Positions 1-13,136 of a stretch of DNA of 64,000 nt are shown here, piece by piece. The translations under genes were made by a program, and so were the position numbers. Location: contig CM041084.1 of NCBI GenBank assembly GCA_023079485.1, positions 68,481,709 through 68,545,708 of the forward strand, in the 5' to 3' direction. The stretch's first letter is position 1. Each line of letters begins with the position of its first letter. This DNA comes from Archilochus colubris. Lineage: Eukaryota > Chordata > Aves > Apodiformes > Trochilidae. A model generated the notes under the pieces. The model searched no databases and had not been told where the DNA came from. It worked only from the letters and a program-made list of their open reading frames with translations.

Positions 1-373
1 GTTTATCTTGGACGAGAGGAGACTCAGGGGGGACCTTATGACTCTCTACAACTATCTGAAGAGAAGCTGTAGTCAGGTGGGGGTCGGGCTTTTCTCCCAG
101 GCAGTGAGTCACAGGGCAAGAGGGCATGGCCTGAAGCTGCAGCAGGGAAGGCTTAGGTTGGATGTCAGGAAGCACTTCCTCAGAGGCAGTGATCAGACAT
201 TGAAATGGACTGCTCAGGGAAGTGGTGGAGTCATCATCCCTGGAGGTGTTTAAGGAAAGTCTGGATGTAGCACTTAGTGCCACAGTCTAGCAGATGTAAT
301 AGTGTTAGGTCATAGGCTGGGCTTGATGCTCACAGAGGTCTTTTCCAACCTCAATAATTCTGTGATTCTGTGT
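1..373 (+). mobile_element. CR1 LINE, 3' end (5' side cut by window edge)
   Basis: This is the end of a CR1 non-LTR retrotransposon in sense orientation. Positions 2-190 translate as the C-terminal part of CR1 ORF2 ([20 protein letters not shown], then [17 protein letters not shown]). A frameshift near 190 moves the rest (the HWN..LP.EVV region of the family) into another frame. The 3' UTR follows and ends in two copies of an ATTCTGTG-type octamer at about 357-372, the typical CR1 terminus. The reading frame is broken, so this is a dead copy. The element continues to the left of the window. Confidence 0.93.
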
Positions 374-375
374 GA

Positions 376-3300
376 TTTGTAATATAATGGTTTTGCTTAG
401 TCCAAGGCAACAAGGAGAAATGGAAAGGGAACAAGCAACAGTTCAAGATAAGCAGACTCCAATAAACAACAGACGTTTGTCCCAGGACAGCAGAGGAGCA
501 TGGAGTAAGAGGAATCTGGTTTGACTCACCAATGAAAGCATCCAAAGTAGTATGAACAAGAAGAATCAAGGCTCAGGACTCAGCCAAATGACTCAGCAAG
601 CTCAGGGGTACTGTCAAGGAAGCAGAAGGAGCTGTTTAGGGGAACCTACCTGAGACATAGGCATGTGCATGTGTGAGGCAGCCCAGATTTTCTCAAGCTC
701 CTGCCAGTGGAGCTCCAGGAAATGTGGAGAGATGGGCAGAGAGTTTTTCAAATATCTTTTCTTTCTAAAAGCATTGTTTCTTCTAGGAAAACCAACCATT
801 TTGATTGAAGACTAATTTATCTCTGGGTGCTTGCAAGTGCAGGTTTCCCAAAAGCTGCAGCAGTGCTGCCTGATGTCAGTGTGTTTGTGATGGCAACAGT
901 GAATATTGAGGAAGGTGATGACAGCAGCAAGACCCTAATCTGCCAACAGAGTGCAGAGTGGTATTTCCCCAGTATACTTTAGCCCTAGACCTCAGATATT
1001 TCCAGCCTTCTTTTGCTGTCCTCTCTCACCTTTCCAGGCCTGTTGATTACTCCAGACTATTTCTCTGCCAAGGGAGTTTTCTTCCAGCCTCAGGACACCG
1101 GCCTTGCTCCCATACTACATCACATACCCATGAGGGCAAGGAATGGCCATAAATGGTTCATACATTGCTGTTTCTGTTCTAATATAACACAAGATATGCA
1201 GATATCGAAAAATCCTTGACATTTCCTCTGTATTTTCCCACCAATTTCCTCCTTACTGTTACAGGCTGACTGCTTACACTGCAGCCCTGCTATATTACCA
1301 GGTCCCTCAGCAAAAGAAAATATACCCACATGCACTTCTTTCCCAAATCCAGAGAGAACTATGATTCCTTAACTTTTTCTTTTACTGTAACCAGATGATT
1401 CTCTCCTCCTAAATTCCTGCTCCTTGGAAGAAACACTGGAACTCTCCAACTCATTTTCTAAAGGAAGAGGTTAAAAGAGAAGATAGTCAAAATAAATGAG
1501 GGCAAACTCAAAGTAAATCAGCAGATCAGGTCCACAAGAGGCATAAGGGAAGAGCAAAAGAACAAAACTGGTATTTAGCCCTGCAGGGGTGGGCAAGGTC
1601 TTCTATGAGACAGTATTGTATTTGATTAGCTCCTTGTTGGTTCCATTCTTCAGCCTTAGAGAGAAAAGTGGCCAAAAGGCCATGCTTTCATTGAGTATAA
1701 AAGGATTTGAAGAAAGCAGCAGACATTTGTCCATTCCAGGAGTTTTCTATCTTCCTTTTCATCCACCACTGCCCATCACCTGGGGGCTGGCTGCCTCCCC
1801 AGGGATGGCTCAAAGAGCCGTACAGAAAGGCATAAGGTGTCTGCGCAGTTCCCACCTGCCCATAGCTGGTTCTGGATCTAAGCACCGCAGGGAACCACAG
1901 TCCAAAGGCGAAAACCAGAAAAAACAGTATTCATATGGAACAGACCATCCCATTCAGGGCCACCTCAGGACATATTTATTAACCAGGGGCATGCACCACA
2001 GCAAATCAGGGCTCCCCTTTGATACAGAAAAGCCTTTGGTTGTTGGCTACTAATGGCTAAAAATGAGGCAAATCCATAGTCCAGACAGGCTTTAGATATG
2101 TCAAGAAAGATTGTGCTGGCAAACACACTATTCTGCCAGTTCATTTCCTGTATGCTGTTTGAAACAGCCAAAGCCCTTTCTCACTATTTAGCCCTCTATA
2201 TACAGAGTAAAATAAAAGCAGAAGAAGAAATGCACAGCTAATAAAAGTCTCAAGCTTAGCACTTCAGCAGGGACTTGAACAGAGAGCAGACAGAAGACAC
2301 CCCAGAGCTGGGAAAGCCCCCACTTATAGCATAAGTTCTGAATAGCTTGATCTGTGGAGATAATAATAAATTCCTCTCTTGTCTGTACAGCTGTCATTCA
2401 CAAGGTCAGTTCCTGCCACCAGGAGGACCTGACAGAGCTCTTTCATACCCTTAACAGATACAGGCAGTAGGCAGAAGCCTAGAAAAACTCATCTGCCCCA
2501 TAAAGTGCATATGCATTCATATTCTTTCAGGTGTACTCATGTCATTAAGGGAGTGTAGCAAGCTCATCATCAGTCCAGACTCAAAGGTCCGGGACCCTGT
2601 GTTTGCAAGGGAGACAGAAAATTTGGGGACTTAATAAAAACAAGCAAGAGGTCTATCAACCCCCTGCTTGCTTGTGGTGAAGTGTCTCTGAAGGATGTGA
2701 TCTACATCCCGAACATCATTCATTGTTTCAGGAAGAACAGTAATTGCACCTTATTTTGCTAGGATTTCTATTTTTCAAGATACCCACTTGGCAGTCTAAG
2801 AACAGCATACCAAATTCAACATTAATTTATTTTCCAAGCCCATAGGTGAATGCTGCACTCATTTAAGATATTCTTTCAACTTATTCAGCCCTTTTCACCA
2901 GGTGCTTTAGATGCTGCTAGAAATTTTGCAGCAGGCAGGTATGAGATAACCCTCAGAGTAGTGGGTGAGGATGCAGTTTAAGATTGCACTCAGCTTTCAG
3001 CTTAACTCTTGGCCTCTCTGTGAACCTGTGCTGGGGATACCAGAGGCTGTTTAAGTAGTATTTAAAAAACTGGTTTATTTCTGTCCATTTTGTCTGCGTT
3101 TCTTTTAACTATAATGCCAAGACAGAAAAACCTGATTAATCTTAACTAGGTTTTAATTATTTTTAAGTGGTTTTACCACATCTACTCTTTTTTTCCTTCT
3201 TGAAGCAGCTAACCACCATCTTCAGATGTTCTGGCCCCTGCCATCTTTTTGTGACTTTGCACATTCTTCACCTTACAAGAAGTAAAACCCAATTAGGGTA

Positions 3301-3796
3301 GTAGACTGGAGCTTTCTATAGCATAAGCATCAAAACTAGTTGTCAAAACACCTTCCACAGAAAAAGTAGTCAAAATAGACATCAGAAGAAAAGCTATCTG
3401 ACCTCTTGGAGATTCTGCTTTAGAAGAGCATGAATCTTAACCTTAGCATGCAGATTTCTCTCCATTGGCTGTAAAAGTGTTCAGGCAATGGGCTCAGGTG
3501 ACAGTGACTACTCTGTAGCTAGATGAAATTAATCAAGGCCACGATGCCAGGTTCTGAACAACACAAATACTAGACAAGGCTGCACTGCTGACTTACAGCA
3601 TGATGCTGTGTAGTCCCCGTTCCTTTCAGTATTCAGCTCACAGCTGCACAGCAAACAGAAGTTTCTATTAAGCTGCCTTCAATATGACCCCAGTCTTTTT
3701 CCAGATTTAATTTCAAATGCTCCCAATACACAAGAATATTTCACCTCTCCCTCCAGCACACCCTATTTTGCATGTGCAACCAATTTAGCTCTATTT
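376..3796. other. Non-coding DNA, no recognised feature
   Basis: No repeat or gene is recognised here. The longest open frame (1589-2053, 154 codons) starts at GTG, has no recognisable domain, and sits in sequence of ordinary mixed composition. I treat it as chance. The segment 2800-3200 is AT-rich. Confidence 0.6.
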
Positions 3797-3801
3797 CCCA
3801 T

Positions 3802-4124
3802 TGTTGCAAGACGAACCTCTCTTAGGGCACAGCGCTCTGAGGTCCAACAGGTGTTCCAGCAGAAGCACACAGACAGTGCTCTGAGCTTGTTGCCCTCAGG
3901 ACTGGTTAGCCTGGCTCAGTGCTACTGCTCCAGATCCAACCAACCTTTCTGCTGGCTTGCTCAGGACTGAGCTGAGCCTGTGTCTCAGGCCTCACCTTTT
4001 ATTGGCCCCCTAATCCTGTTCATGTGCAGTTGGGGCTCGCCCTAATCAGGCACAGGTGGGCTTAACACAAGCTCATGCCCACTGCCTGGTGATTAGTGGC
4101 ACCTGGTTGCCTCATTTCACTACA
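3802..4124 (-). mobile_element. Solo LTR of an endogenous retrovirus, copy 1
   Basis: This is a 323-bp element with TGT...ACA ends. It is flanked by an exact 5-bp direct repeat, CCCAT (3797-3801 and 4125-4129), which looks like a target-site duplication. On the minus strand it contains CCAATAAAAGG (3995-4005), a combined TATA-like and polyadenylation-type signal. A GT-rich stretch follows, as expected for an R-U5 region, so the likely transcriptional sense is minus. There is no internal gag, pol or env, nor a partner LTR in matching position, so it is a solo LTR left by LTR-LTR recombination. The family is not identified. A 5-bp duplication would suit an ERVL-like (class III) element, but that is inference. 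Confidence 0.85.
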
Positions 4125-4129
4125 CCCAT

Positions 4130-5887
4130 CATATTGGTTCTTTGCCTGCTTTGGCCAAGACCCACTGACATGTTTCCCCCAGTGAAGTAAACTGAAGGTT
4201 TTAACTAACATAACTTTGTTGGTATTTAGACATTCCACTTCCTTATTCCCATTCCCCTTTACAGGCTGCCAATATAGATGTTAAACAATATCAGACCTTG
4301 GCATTTCTCTGCCAGCCTTTCCTCAGGGTCAAAAAATTGCCATTTATTCTTGTAATCAACTTTTGGTTTGTAGCTCCTCACATGTAATGGCCTTATTTTC
4401 TTTAGCAAATGCTTAACCAAGACCTTTTTCAAAGGCCTTTCATAGAAGGATGGTGGGTGCTGGAGTTCAAAGGATTGTTTCCTTTTTTTACAGAAATCAG
4501 GTTGGAAATATTTAGATACAAATGGAAGATTAGTGCATTCATAGCATTTCAAACCCACAAATAAGCTTTTTATCTTCGTTACACTGGTGCAAACATGCAA
4601 GAATTTTGGTAGTTTTCATTGATTGCTCGGGAGAGTTAGCATGACTGAAAGGAAAACCTACAAGAGTTTTGAGAAGTTTACAGTCTGATCAAATACTGTA
4701 TTGTAAATATACTAAGCTGCTGCAGTCAGTAACAATTTTATTTATAAAATCACCTTGTCCAATGCACAGGGAAGACTATATGCTTGCCAACATCAAGATT
4801 TTGTTGTTAAATGCACCCCCTAATAACAAGATCTAACAGTGATATGGACAACTTGGTAAGAAAAGGTGAGAATAAGAAAGAAAAAGAGTAAAAATGAAGA
4901 CCCTAAAGAAAAAAAAAACTTGGTATCAAATCTGCCACAGTTATTTTCTGTACAGGGTAAACCAAAAGAGGCTGGTAAGAGGAAGTATGCAGGAAATTAA
5001 ATAATGGTTGTTGCAAGATACCCCCAGAAATGACGAGCGATGCCCTGGGGACTGGAAAGCAGCTGCTCCTCCAAATGCTGGACCGTTTGGCAAGCAAGCT
5101 GGTGTGTCACCAGCCCTATCCAGACCCAGAGCTGCCAGTCACTCCCATCTAACACTGTTTCTGACTGAAGGACAGAGAGCTGTGTCCTGCCTCTCCCAGT
5201 CTGAGCATGGAGATGCCAAAACTCCATGGAACTTGCCCAGAATTTGCAAGGGAAGAATGAAGCTTAAGTCATATTCGCACGTGCAGGCCTTCTTTTGTTA
5301 TTTTAACCCAGTTATCAGAGCAATGAGTTCCTGTTGGTTTTTAAACCCTATTTTGTTTTGAAAAGGCCAAACTGTGTTGCTGGATACATTGTCTGGTTAG
5401 AGACCTCCCAAGAGGGGTGACTTTCAGCTGAGATCCAAGCCAAACCAGCCCAGCAAAATGAGTCATGGGGAGACACAGGGATGTGAAGCCAGGGATGCAG
5501 TCTGAAAGGGATGCTGTCTGTCTGGAAGGATGGGGAGCACAGGGCAGGGGCACCCATGGAAAGGAGTGCAGATGTCAGCAGGCACATTGATCATGAAGGG
5601 GTCAAGCTGACACAGGCAGATTCAGGCCCTTCTCATAGCTTAGTGCTGTGGCATGTGAATGTGACCAGGTCCATCACAGCTGACAGACCTTTCCCCTTTT
5701 TTCCTTTGTGGTTCTACCACAAAGTAGAGCCTGAAGACCCAAAATCACCTGGGTGGCTGGAAAGCATGACATCCACTTGCACCTGTGAACTCACACCTAT
5801 GGGGTGTGTCACTGATAATGTGTCTGGGTAGCAGGAAAGCCTAGAAAGATGGCTAGAGGAGGGAGGTGGTTTTACAAAAAGGGTTTT
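4130..5887. other. Non-coding DNA with small hairpin
   Basis: No gene is recognised. A minus-strand open frame at 4259-4600 (113 codons from a TTG, lysine-rich) has no ATG and a stop just upstream, and matches nothing I know. At 5704-5724 there is a perfect 9-bp inverted repeat with a TCT loop, probably fortuitous. Confidence 0.5.
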
Positions 5888-5911
5888 AAAAAAAAAAAAA
5901 AAAAAAAAAAA
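5888..5911. repeat. Poly(A) run, 24 nt
   Basis: An uninterrupted run of 24 A. The sequence upstream shows no recognisable retrogene and no AATAAA just before the run, so it is treated as a mononucleotide repeat and not as a processed-pseudogene tail. Confidence 0.9.
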
Positions 5912-8900
5912 GAGACTTTTGACCTATAGGATGGGGAAAACACATGCAGAGTCAGGGCTGGGAAACAGGTATGAATTCAGTTGCATAAGAAGTAGATTTA
6001 AAAAAAAAGAGAGAGGTGGTTGGTTTTACACTAATGATGAAAGAACGTAGAGATAATAAAGAAAATAAAGTGTTAGGCAAAGGGCAGGCTAGGACAGAGG
6101 GAAGTCAAAGAGGCTGGAAGAGCTGAATAAAGGGTGATGCTTGGAAGACCTTTCTGAACAAAAAATGGAAGCAAAGATGGCTGATTTGTAGGGTGGGAAG
6201 TCCTCCCCATTTGGAACACTACAGGAGGGAAGAGCAGTCAATTCCTGAAAGCTCAAAACAAGAAAAGAATTGTAGAAATGCATGAAGTGGAAATGCAGTA
6301 AGGGCTGGGGAAAAAGAGAAATCTCCATGGGAATGAAAGTGATGCTTCCTTTATTCTCAACAGACAATTTGCTGTTTATCCCCTTTTTTTCCTTTTTCTA
6401 AAATATTTCTAGGTAGATAAAATAATTTCTGTACGTATACCAGATTCTTCCTGAAGTTCACACAATTTCTTTGTACAGAGGGAAGATGGGGATCTCACTA
6501 CATGGTATCTCCTAGCAAAACCATTTTTAGTTATCAGATGAAAATACATTTCGCTCACACATGGGTAATATCTGCAGATGCCTTCAAAGACAGATTTAGA
6601 TGTCCTAACTACCTCACTAACCTTGTTTCCCTTATACCTGTAGTCTGTCTGAAGAGATAAGTCACTGAGAAAGAATATAGATTTGCTGCTTCAGAAAATA
6701 CATTTTTTTTGTCTTATCAGTGAAGTAAGTACATCCTGTGCACAGAGACTAAAAAAGAATAGAAAAAATAAAAGTTCCCTGGGACCTCCCCATTGGACTA
6801 GATTGCCAGAGTATTATAAAAGGCTTAAGTAAATAAATAACATTGCATTGTCAAAAAACTCCTTTCTTGGAAAGGTTTGTGTCCAGGCTCTTTATGTGGT
6901 GAAGGCAACATTACATCTTCCTGGTCCTTTACAATGTAGTCTGTTACATTGTCATAAAAATGTGGAGAAAAGATACTTCAGTTTTTTTCCAAATAAGGAA
7001 AATATGAAGCATAATTTATTACAGCCATAAATTTTCATGTAAGTGTCAGAAGCCAGTAGATCCTGGATTTCAAGGATGGCAGCTCTCCTAGTAGGAAAGA
7101 CTCAGTGTTTAGTTTGAGGCTGTAAAACTGCTCATCTGTAGCCTTTGGACAGCCGGTACCCAGAAACTGCTATAAAAAGAGACTTAGATGTGAATGTTTC
7201 CCCATTAGGGTTTAGTGTCACAGCAACAACCATAAACAGCATGAGCAGTGGCACGAGCAGTGTGGTTGGAGCAGGGCACTGTGTGTTGTCTTTCAAGGTG
7301 AGCCTCAGCATTCGTTTGAGTACTTTTGCTGTGGGGATTGAATGCAATTCTTCAGCAAGATAGGCTTTTTCTCGGGTCAGAAGCTTGTTGCTAAAAATTG
7401 AAGGTTGTCTGTCACCTATTACTCCTGAAGCCTTGGGGATCTAGAATATCTCGAGGCACCCAGTTTGAAGAAGAGGGATGCTTTGAACTCAAGGCAGCTG
7501 TTGGGAGCAGATGCACTAGAGGAACAGCAGGGTGAAGGCAAGCAGGGTTTGAAGCAAGGAGCCAGTTTCTGCCCTTGTGTGTTTTTCATTCAGTTAGGTC
7601 AACGTTTTCCACCCTTGCTCCCTTCAACACAGGGGAACACAGTGCTTATGGCCATGGCCACTTGCATGCCTTACACCTTAGTTTTGCTCTGCCCTTACCT
7701 CACACTGTTCCCTGGCGTGCCTCAAGCAGCCTTTGCCTCTGCAGCAGGGTTATTCAAATGCAAGACAGGAGGTGATTTATGACATAAAGCAACACCAAAG
7801 CTTGTCCTCAGTGCTTGTACTCCATTCAGCTGTGATACAAACTGCCCAAAATCCTACCTTGGCTGACTCATTTACACATGTCTAACAACGAAGGAAGTGG
7901 TATTACAGCATTAAGAGCTGCTCAAGGTTTTGCTAAGGCAAATACTTACAGATGTGTCATAGTTAGAGATGCTGTTTATGTTTAAAAATAAAAACAATTT
8001 ATTTACAGAATGACCACATGCTCAATGTGAAAAAACAGAGCATGTACCCAGTAGGAGGAGAGCTGCTGAACATGGTTGGGGCAAAGAACAAGGATAGTAT
8101 TCTTGCCCTCCTTTTCCCATTTCCCATCACCTTTGCTTTGGGTTTCTTCTCTTTCTCTCTCCACCACACTGTCAGCTAGCTGTGGATCCCTTCCCTCATG
8201 CCTGCCCTGTTTCCTCCCTTGCCAAGCCCCATACCCAATCCCAACCTTACAGCTTGCCAGCAGTGGTGGGAAGGTGCAGCCCACATCTCTTTCCAGGAGG
8301 TGATGCTGGTGGTGGCTTTGCCAGCTCAGCTGCCTCAGCTCACTTTTTGTGGCTGTAACCTGTTTTATAAGTGAGAGGTATCTTTAGAGCCATTGTCTTG
8401 GAGACACTGCATCAGCAACCTCTCCAGGGCTACTCAGCAGGCATGGGAGAATGCAGCCTGACCACACAGTATCATACCGTTGACTTTGAATCCAAATTCC
8501 TTGCTGATTACTTTTTCTTCCCCAAAGCTGAATGTTTACAGGCAGTAAGTCTGCAATGCTTAGTCACGGTTGTATTTCCTTCCATACACAATGAAAAAGA
8601 CTGGGAATTTTTCAGCAGGTAACTTTTCATGTTAGTAGGTGCACAAGACCATCAGTGAGAACTGGGAAGGCTGTATTTTTATTTGGTGTAAAGATGCCCC
8701 AAACTGAAACAAAGATCCAGGGAGGATTACAGACAAGAAGAGACACTAAAAGTAGGCAAAGAGCACCCTTCAGAAGGTTCTCCTCAGGCTCGGATGGGGC
8801 TCAGATGATGTTTGGCACTCACTGAAGAAGGTTTTGTCTGAACCAGAGGATTACTCATGTCAACAGAACCTTGTTTGTCATCTCATCCTCAGGCCCTGCT

Positions 8901-11131
8901 GGCCCCTCAGGGTCTTAAAAGCTGAGGAGTTGTGCCTTGAATCTTCCTACTAGAAAGCAAATACGGAGGTGTAGCTTCAGGGAAGAACTGGCCCCTAAAC
9001 TCTTGAGGAATAATCATGTACTTATGAATGGGTCTTATCAGTGTTTGCAGGATTAGCTTTCCTATACATTTAAAAGTTATACAGTTAAGCATGATACCTT
9101 AGAAAATAAAAGTGCTCTGGTTTAATGATTATTCTAATTCCTGACCATCATATATTTTAAAACCATTCTTCTCTGAAAGTGAGGGTAGCCTGAGGTAAAA
9201 CACTAAACTTTTTCACCTTTCTTTTCCACTTCCTCTTTCTGCTCCTGTCTAGGGTGTCTCGGCCTGCTCCTGCCTTTCTTTTGATTTTTAAAAACACAGA
9301 TGTAGGCAGATAACAAGGCCACAGGAGGAGAATCCTTCAGGATGTCTTGTTTGGTTTGGAAATATTTAAATGTCTGCTGCATTTCCTCTGAGCACAAGGC
9401 AGGAGTCTGTGAAAGCGCACTGCTCCTCCTGCTACCCACAGTACTGCTAAGGGTGGGAGAATGTGCATGCATGGAAGTGTATGCGTGCATAGGGTGGTTT
9501 CTAATCTTTTCAGCATGGCTCTTTTTTCCTGGGATAATGGGAAACATTTCTCTAGGTTTCATTTCCCTGGAGGAAAAGATTTTAACTCTAGTAAATCAGG
9601 TGAAGTTTGTTCTTTCTGAATATCCTGTCAGTATCACAGGAATGGGGCAAATTCATAACTTTCTAATCAACAATGGTTTGAAGAGTGATTTTGTTGTTGT
9701 TGTTTGGCTAGGTATAAATGTTCTTTGCCATTATGGGTGATGGTTGGTTGATTGAGCTCAAGAGATCATAATCAAGATGAAAATTTTATTGTTGCATCAT
9801 ATATAAAGCCATGAAAGGCTGTTGGATGAGTGACACAAAGGGTCTGAGGGAGGGAGTCAATCAGCTTTACTGCAAGGGTGGTACAAAGCAGTTGCCCAGG
9901 AGACCCTGACACAAAAAGTGAAACCTTTCTTATTCTATTCCATGAAGTTAAAACTCCATGCTGCTGACTGCTCTTGACTTTCCACTGGCAAACACCTCGT
10001 GGCCTAGCTACCACAGATGGGACTGGAAGGAGGGTGGATGTAGCTCTGATTGAAAGGCAAGGATCAGAAAAGGACAATTCATGGCAATCAAATGTGCACA
10101 GAAGAACAAGGGCTTATACCACAGATGAATAAATAATATCTGGGGGCTTTTCATAAGATATGAAAAGTCAGTCACATACTACCCGTGCTTTTCCTGGCTT
10201 AATCTAAAGAGGAGCCTGAGGTCTACAGAGAATATTAAAAATAAAGAGCTGCAAATATTCAAGAAAAGTGGCAGTATTCATGCCAGAAAGAGCTGTGCCA
10301 TTGCAAAATATGAAAGATCACTTGCTGGCTTCACTGATCATATTTGGACCCTACAGTTCAAATTTAGAATTTACTTATCAGTGCAAAGAGTGACAAATCT
10401 ATTTTATAGTAAATAAATAAGAGGAAATTACAGTCTGATCCAAGAAATCTAATGAACTCGAAAGTACTCTAACCATGACAAATGATTGTGAAATTTTGAA
10501 GCAATTTGTTTGGATTTTCAGAAACAAGATCGTTTCAAAGAAGCAAATACTGCCAGTACTCTGGCACTGCCCCACATACTCTGTGCCAACGTGTGCATTT
10601 AAGTCTCATCTTAGCCATGATTTTTTCATGTACATTTGAAAACAACTGTATTTTATTGCCTATACCTTTGTATGTAGTTTTGTGGATCACACAATGACAT
10701 ATCATTGCCTTTTAAGAGTCATAAAAAACTCAGCTTTCTTTTTTTAGCTATTATAATGACAAGGTTTTCAAAGCAAACTAGTGGAAGGATGAAAACCTTT
10801 CAAATGTTTTAATTTAATTTATAAGGAGACAATAAATGTGAGGAAATTTTTTTTAATGTAACTTATTGTATCAGTGGAGACTGTAGTGTAAAGAGCATTT
10901 TTTTTGTATTTCAGTTCATTGTGCCACCAGTTGAGTGATGCAGCTACACTGATGTCAAAAATAGAATTATTAATACAAGTTTAAAGTAGGATACCATGCA
11001 ATCCACACTACAACCACAAATGCATTCCAGAGTATTGTTTCTAGTAAATATGTGTCCTGGGCTAGTCTGGTGATTCAAAGAGTAGGATAAAACCATTTAC
11101 TACAGACAGACATTAGATGTGATCACAGTGA
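5912..11131. other. Non-coding DNA, no recognised feature
   Basis: No repeat family is recognised over about 5.2 kb. Overlapping open frames on both strands at 7132-7363 (71-72 codons) include a hydrophobic stretch on the minus strand but no known domain. The part from 10200 to 11131 is AT-rich. The segment 5912-6330 is rich in purines on the plus strand. Confidence 0.55.
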
Positions 11132-11176
11132 ACACACACACGTGCAAGCATGCACATGCACACACACACATATATA
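11132..11176. repeat. Imperfect (CA)n microsatellite
   Basis: Two short CA runs are separated by a CGTGCAAGCATGCACATG-like spacer and followed by TATATA. This is an interrupted dinucleotide repeat. Confidence 0.85.
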
Positions 11177-11779
11177 AAAGTAAATATTTATTAAATGGAT
11201 GTCTCAGTGTCAGCCCTGCTCTGTATGTTGACATGATCCAAGTCTGGAAGTCACAGCTTGAAACAAAACAACCTATGAATACTTGACCTGGAAACAGTGA
11301 GAAATTCTTGTGCAGTTCACTGATCTTCTAACATTTAACCCTTACTAGTTCTACTTCTGGCTTCTGGGTGAATATCTGAGACAGACCTTATGTGGCAGAA
11401 AATCAGATATGATATAATTATGTATCTCCAATTGATTAACTACCTTAGAGGAACAGGGCCAGACAAAGCAGGACATGTTCTGAAAAAGTGGAGAAAAACT
11501 TCACACTGCATATGCTGCTCCCAGAAGGGAAAAACGAAAGAAAACCTTTGAAACTGCAAAGATTCTTACATTCAAACTACTCCTTTCCAAGTCTGTAATT
11601 TCTCAGCTAGGTCAAAACAGAAAATGAGTGATTACTGTTACAACTGGCATACACTCTGCACTTTGGCTGCATTTAAGATACACAACATTTTCCAGAGAAT
11701 CACATCGGATAATTTGTCTTGCGTATTTTAAGGCTTTTTCATATATCCTGAGAGACACAAGCAATAAAATATCTTAAGG

Positions 11780-11875
11780 AGTGCAGTGGCTGAAGAGGAG
11801 AGGCAGCGTGGGCCCGGTGTCAGGGCACCCGGGTGCTTTCCCTGGCAGAGCTGCCCATTTATCACACAACTCCAG
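11780..11875 (+). mobile_element. MIR-like SINE remnant
   Basis: The segment reads like the tRNA-head and early core of an old amniote MIR element: AGTGCAGTGGCTGAAGAG (compare the A-box region AGTGTAGTGGTTAGAG), then GGGTGCTTTCCC and GGCAGAGCTGCC (compare GGGTTCTATTCCC and AGCTCTGCC of MIR), then ACACAACTCC. The match is by eye and diverged, and the end position is uncertain. It is slightly richer in G+C and CpG than its surroundings. Confidence 0.4.
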
Positions 11876-13094
11876 ATGGGTTGCTTACACCAGTACTCCC
11901 CAACCCAGCTGCCTAAAGGTCAAAATCTCTTTGGCAAGAGTAATTCCCAGTGTCAATAGTACTGTTTATCTTCACACAGGAAAAAAAAAAGTAACTGCAG
12001 CTAGACACCTTGTTCCGATAGATATGCAGAAATAAGCACTCTGATTTGCAGATTTAAGCTCCCATGGGGTGGGTGCATGGCACTGTACCTGCTTGTATAT
12101 TTGTGCTGCCCAACTTACATGTTTTTAGAGGGTCAGTGTAAGGAGGGAGGGGCCGTGAAGGAGTTTCACAGCAGGAACCACACTTAGGTTCTTGGAGTAC
12201 CCCGTGTTCCCAGTGCCCCACATGTCATCTGCTGTAAAGGGCTTTCACTTCTCCTTGCCCAGGCTACTCTCTTATGGAAAACAGATAGTGAGATGAAAGT
12301 ACTGAGGTTTAAGGGGATCTCTCATCTTGTTTTGAATCTGTGTTATCACACACACCCTACAGGAAACTGAGTTTCCCAGAGGAGACACAAGCCTGGCTTC
12401 TCCAAGGGGCATCCTGTCTCTCCACATTGTCTCTATTCACAGCATATAAAAAGTGGGCTCCCACCTTTGACACCTACCCAACCTAGGCAATGTAAATATT
12501 TATTGTCTCCATGTACCTTACCTACATTCTAAAGGGCAAACCAATTAGGCCAACATTTTCCTTGCACTCAAATACATGGTATATTCTACAAATTTTTTTG
12601 AACTGCATGCCCTTCATTTCTTCTGTTATATTAGAAAACCCACAGAATTATTTTAGATAATTCTTAGTTTAATTTGTATGATGACATTTATAGAATAAAC
12701 CATATACCATTTGGCCTTCCTATAAGAGCATTTTAATGCACTTGTAAACTTCAAACACATGCTCTGGTATTATTAAGTTCAGCACGCTTCTGCTCTCTCA
12801 TAAATCCATTCCTTTTCTCAGAATAATTTCTCCTTAAATTCAGTGTCACAGGTATTCAGCTCCTTTGTTCCAACTTAGTTACTGTTATTAACACTGAAGA
12901 GGGAAAATTTTAATTCTGCTTTGAGAAACAGAATTACTTCTTCTAGTCAGAGGAATTAATGTAAAACTAAATTTCTGGGTTTTACTGTCATTGTTCTCCC
13001 CTGAGCTCTCATCCACTTACCAGCAGACATCTTTTCACCTCATTCTAATATGGAAAATTCAGACCAATACTGAAAATCTGTTTCCCTGTTCAGA
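11876..13094. other. Non-coding DNA, AT-rich
   Basis: No coding signal or repeat is recognised. The part 12480-13000 is strongly AT-rich with several TTAAT and TAATT motifs. Confidence 0.55.
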
Positions 13095-13136
13095 TAGTCA
13101 TGAATCTTTAAGGTCAGAAAGGACATCCTGATAGAA

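Noticed and set aside
1589..2053. 154-codon plus-strand open frame, the longest in the window
   Set aside because: It starts at GTG, has no recognisable domain or repeat family, and lengths like this are expected by chance in 64 kb.
4259..4611. Lysine-rich minus-strand open frame as a possible exon
   Set aside because: There is no ATG. A pyrimidine-AG acceptor-like site lies upstream, but an in-frame stop falls between it and the frame. No known homolog comes to mind.
5888..5911. Poly(A) run as the tail of a processed pseudogene
   Set aside because: No polyadenylation signal or recognisable coding remnant precedes it and no flanking duplication was seen.
7132..7363. Overlapping open frames on both strands, one with a hydrophobic segment
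   Set aside because: Short, unrecognised, and open on both strands, as happens by chance in stop-poor sequence.
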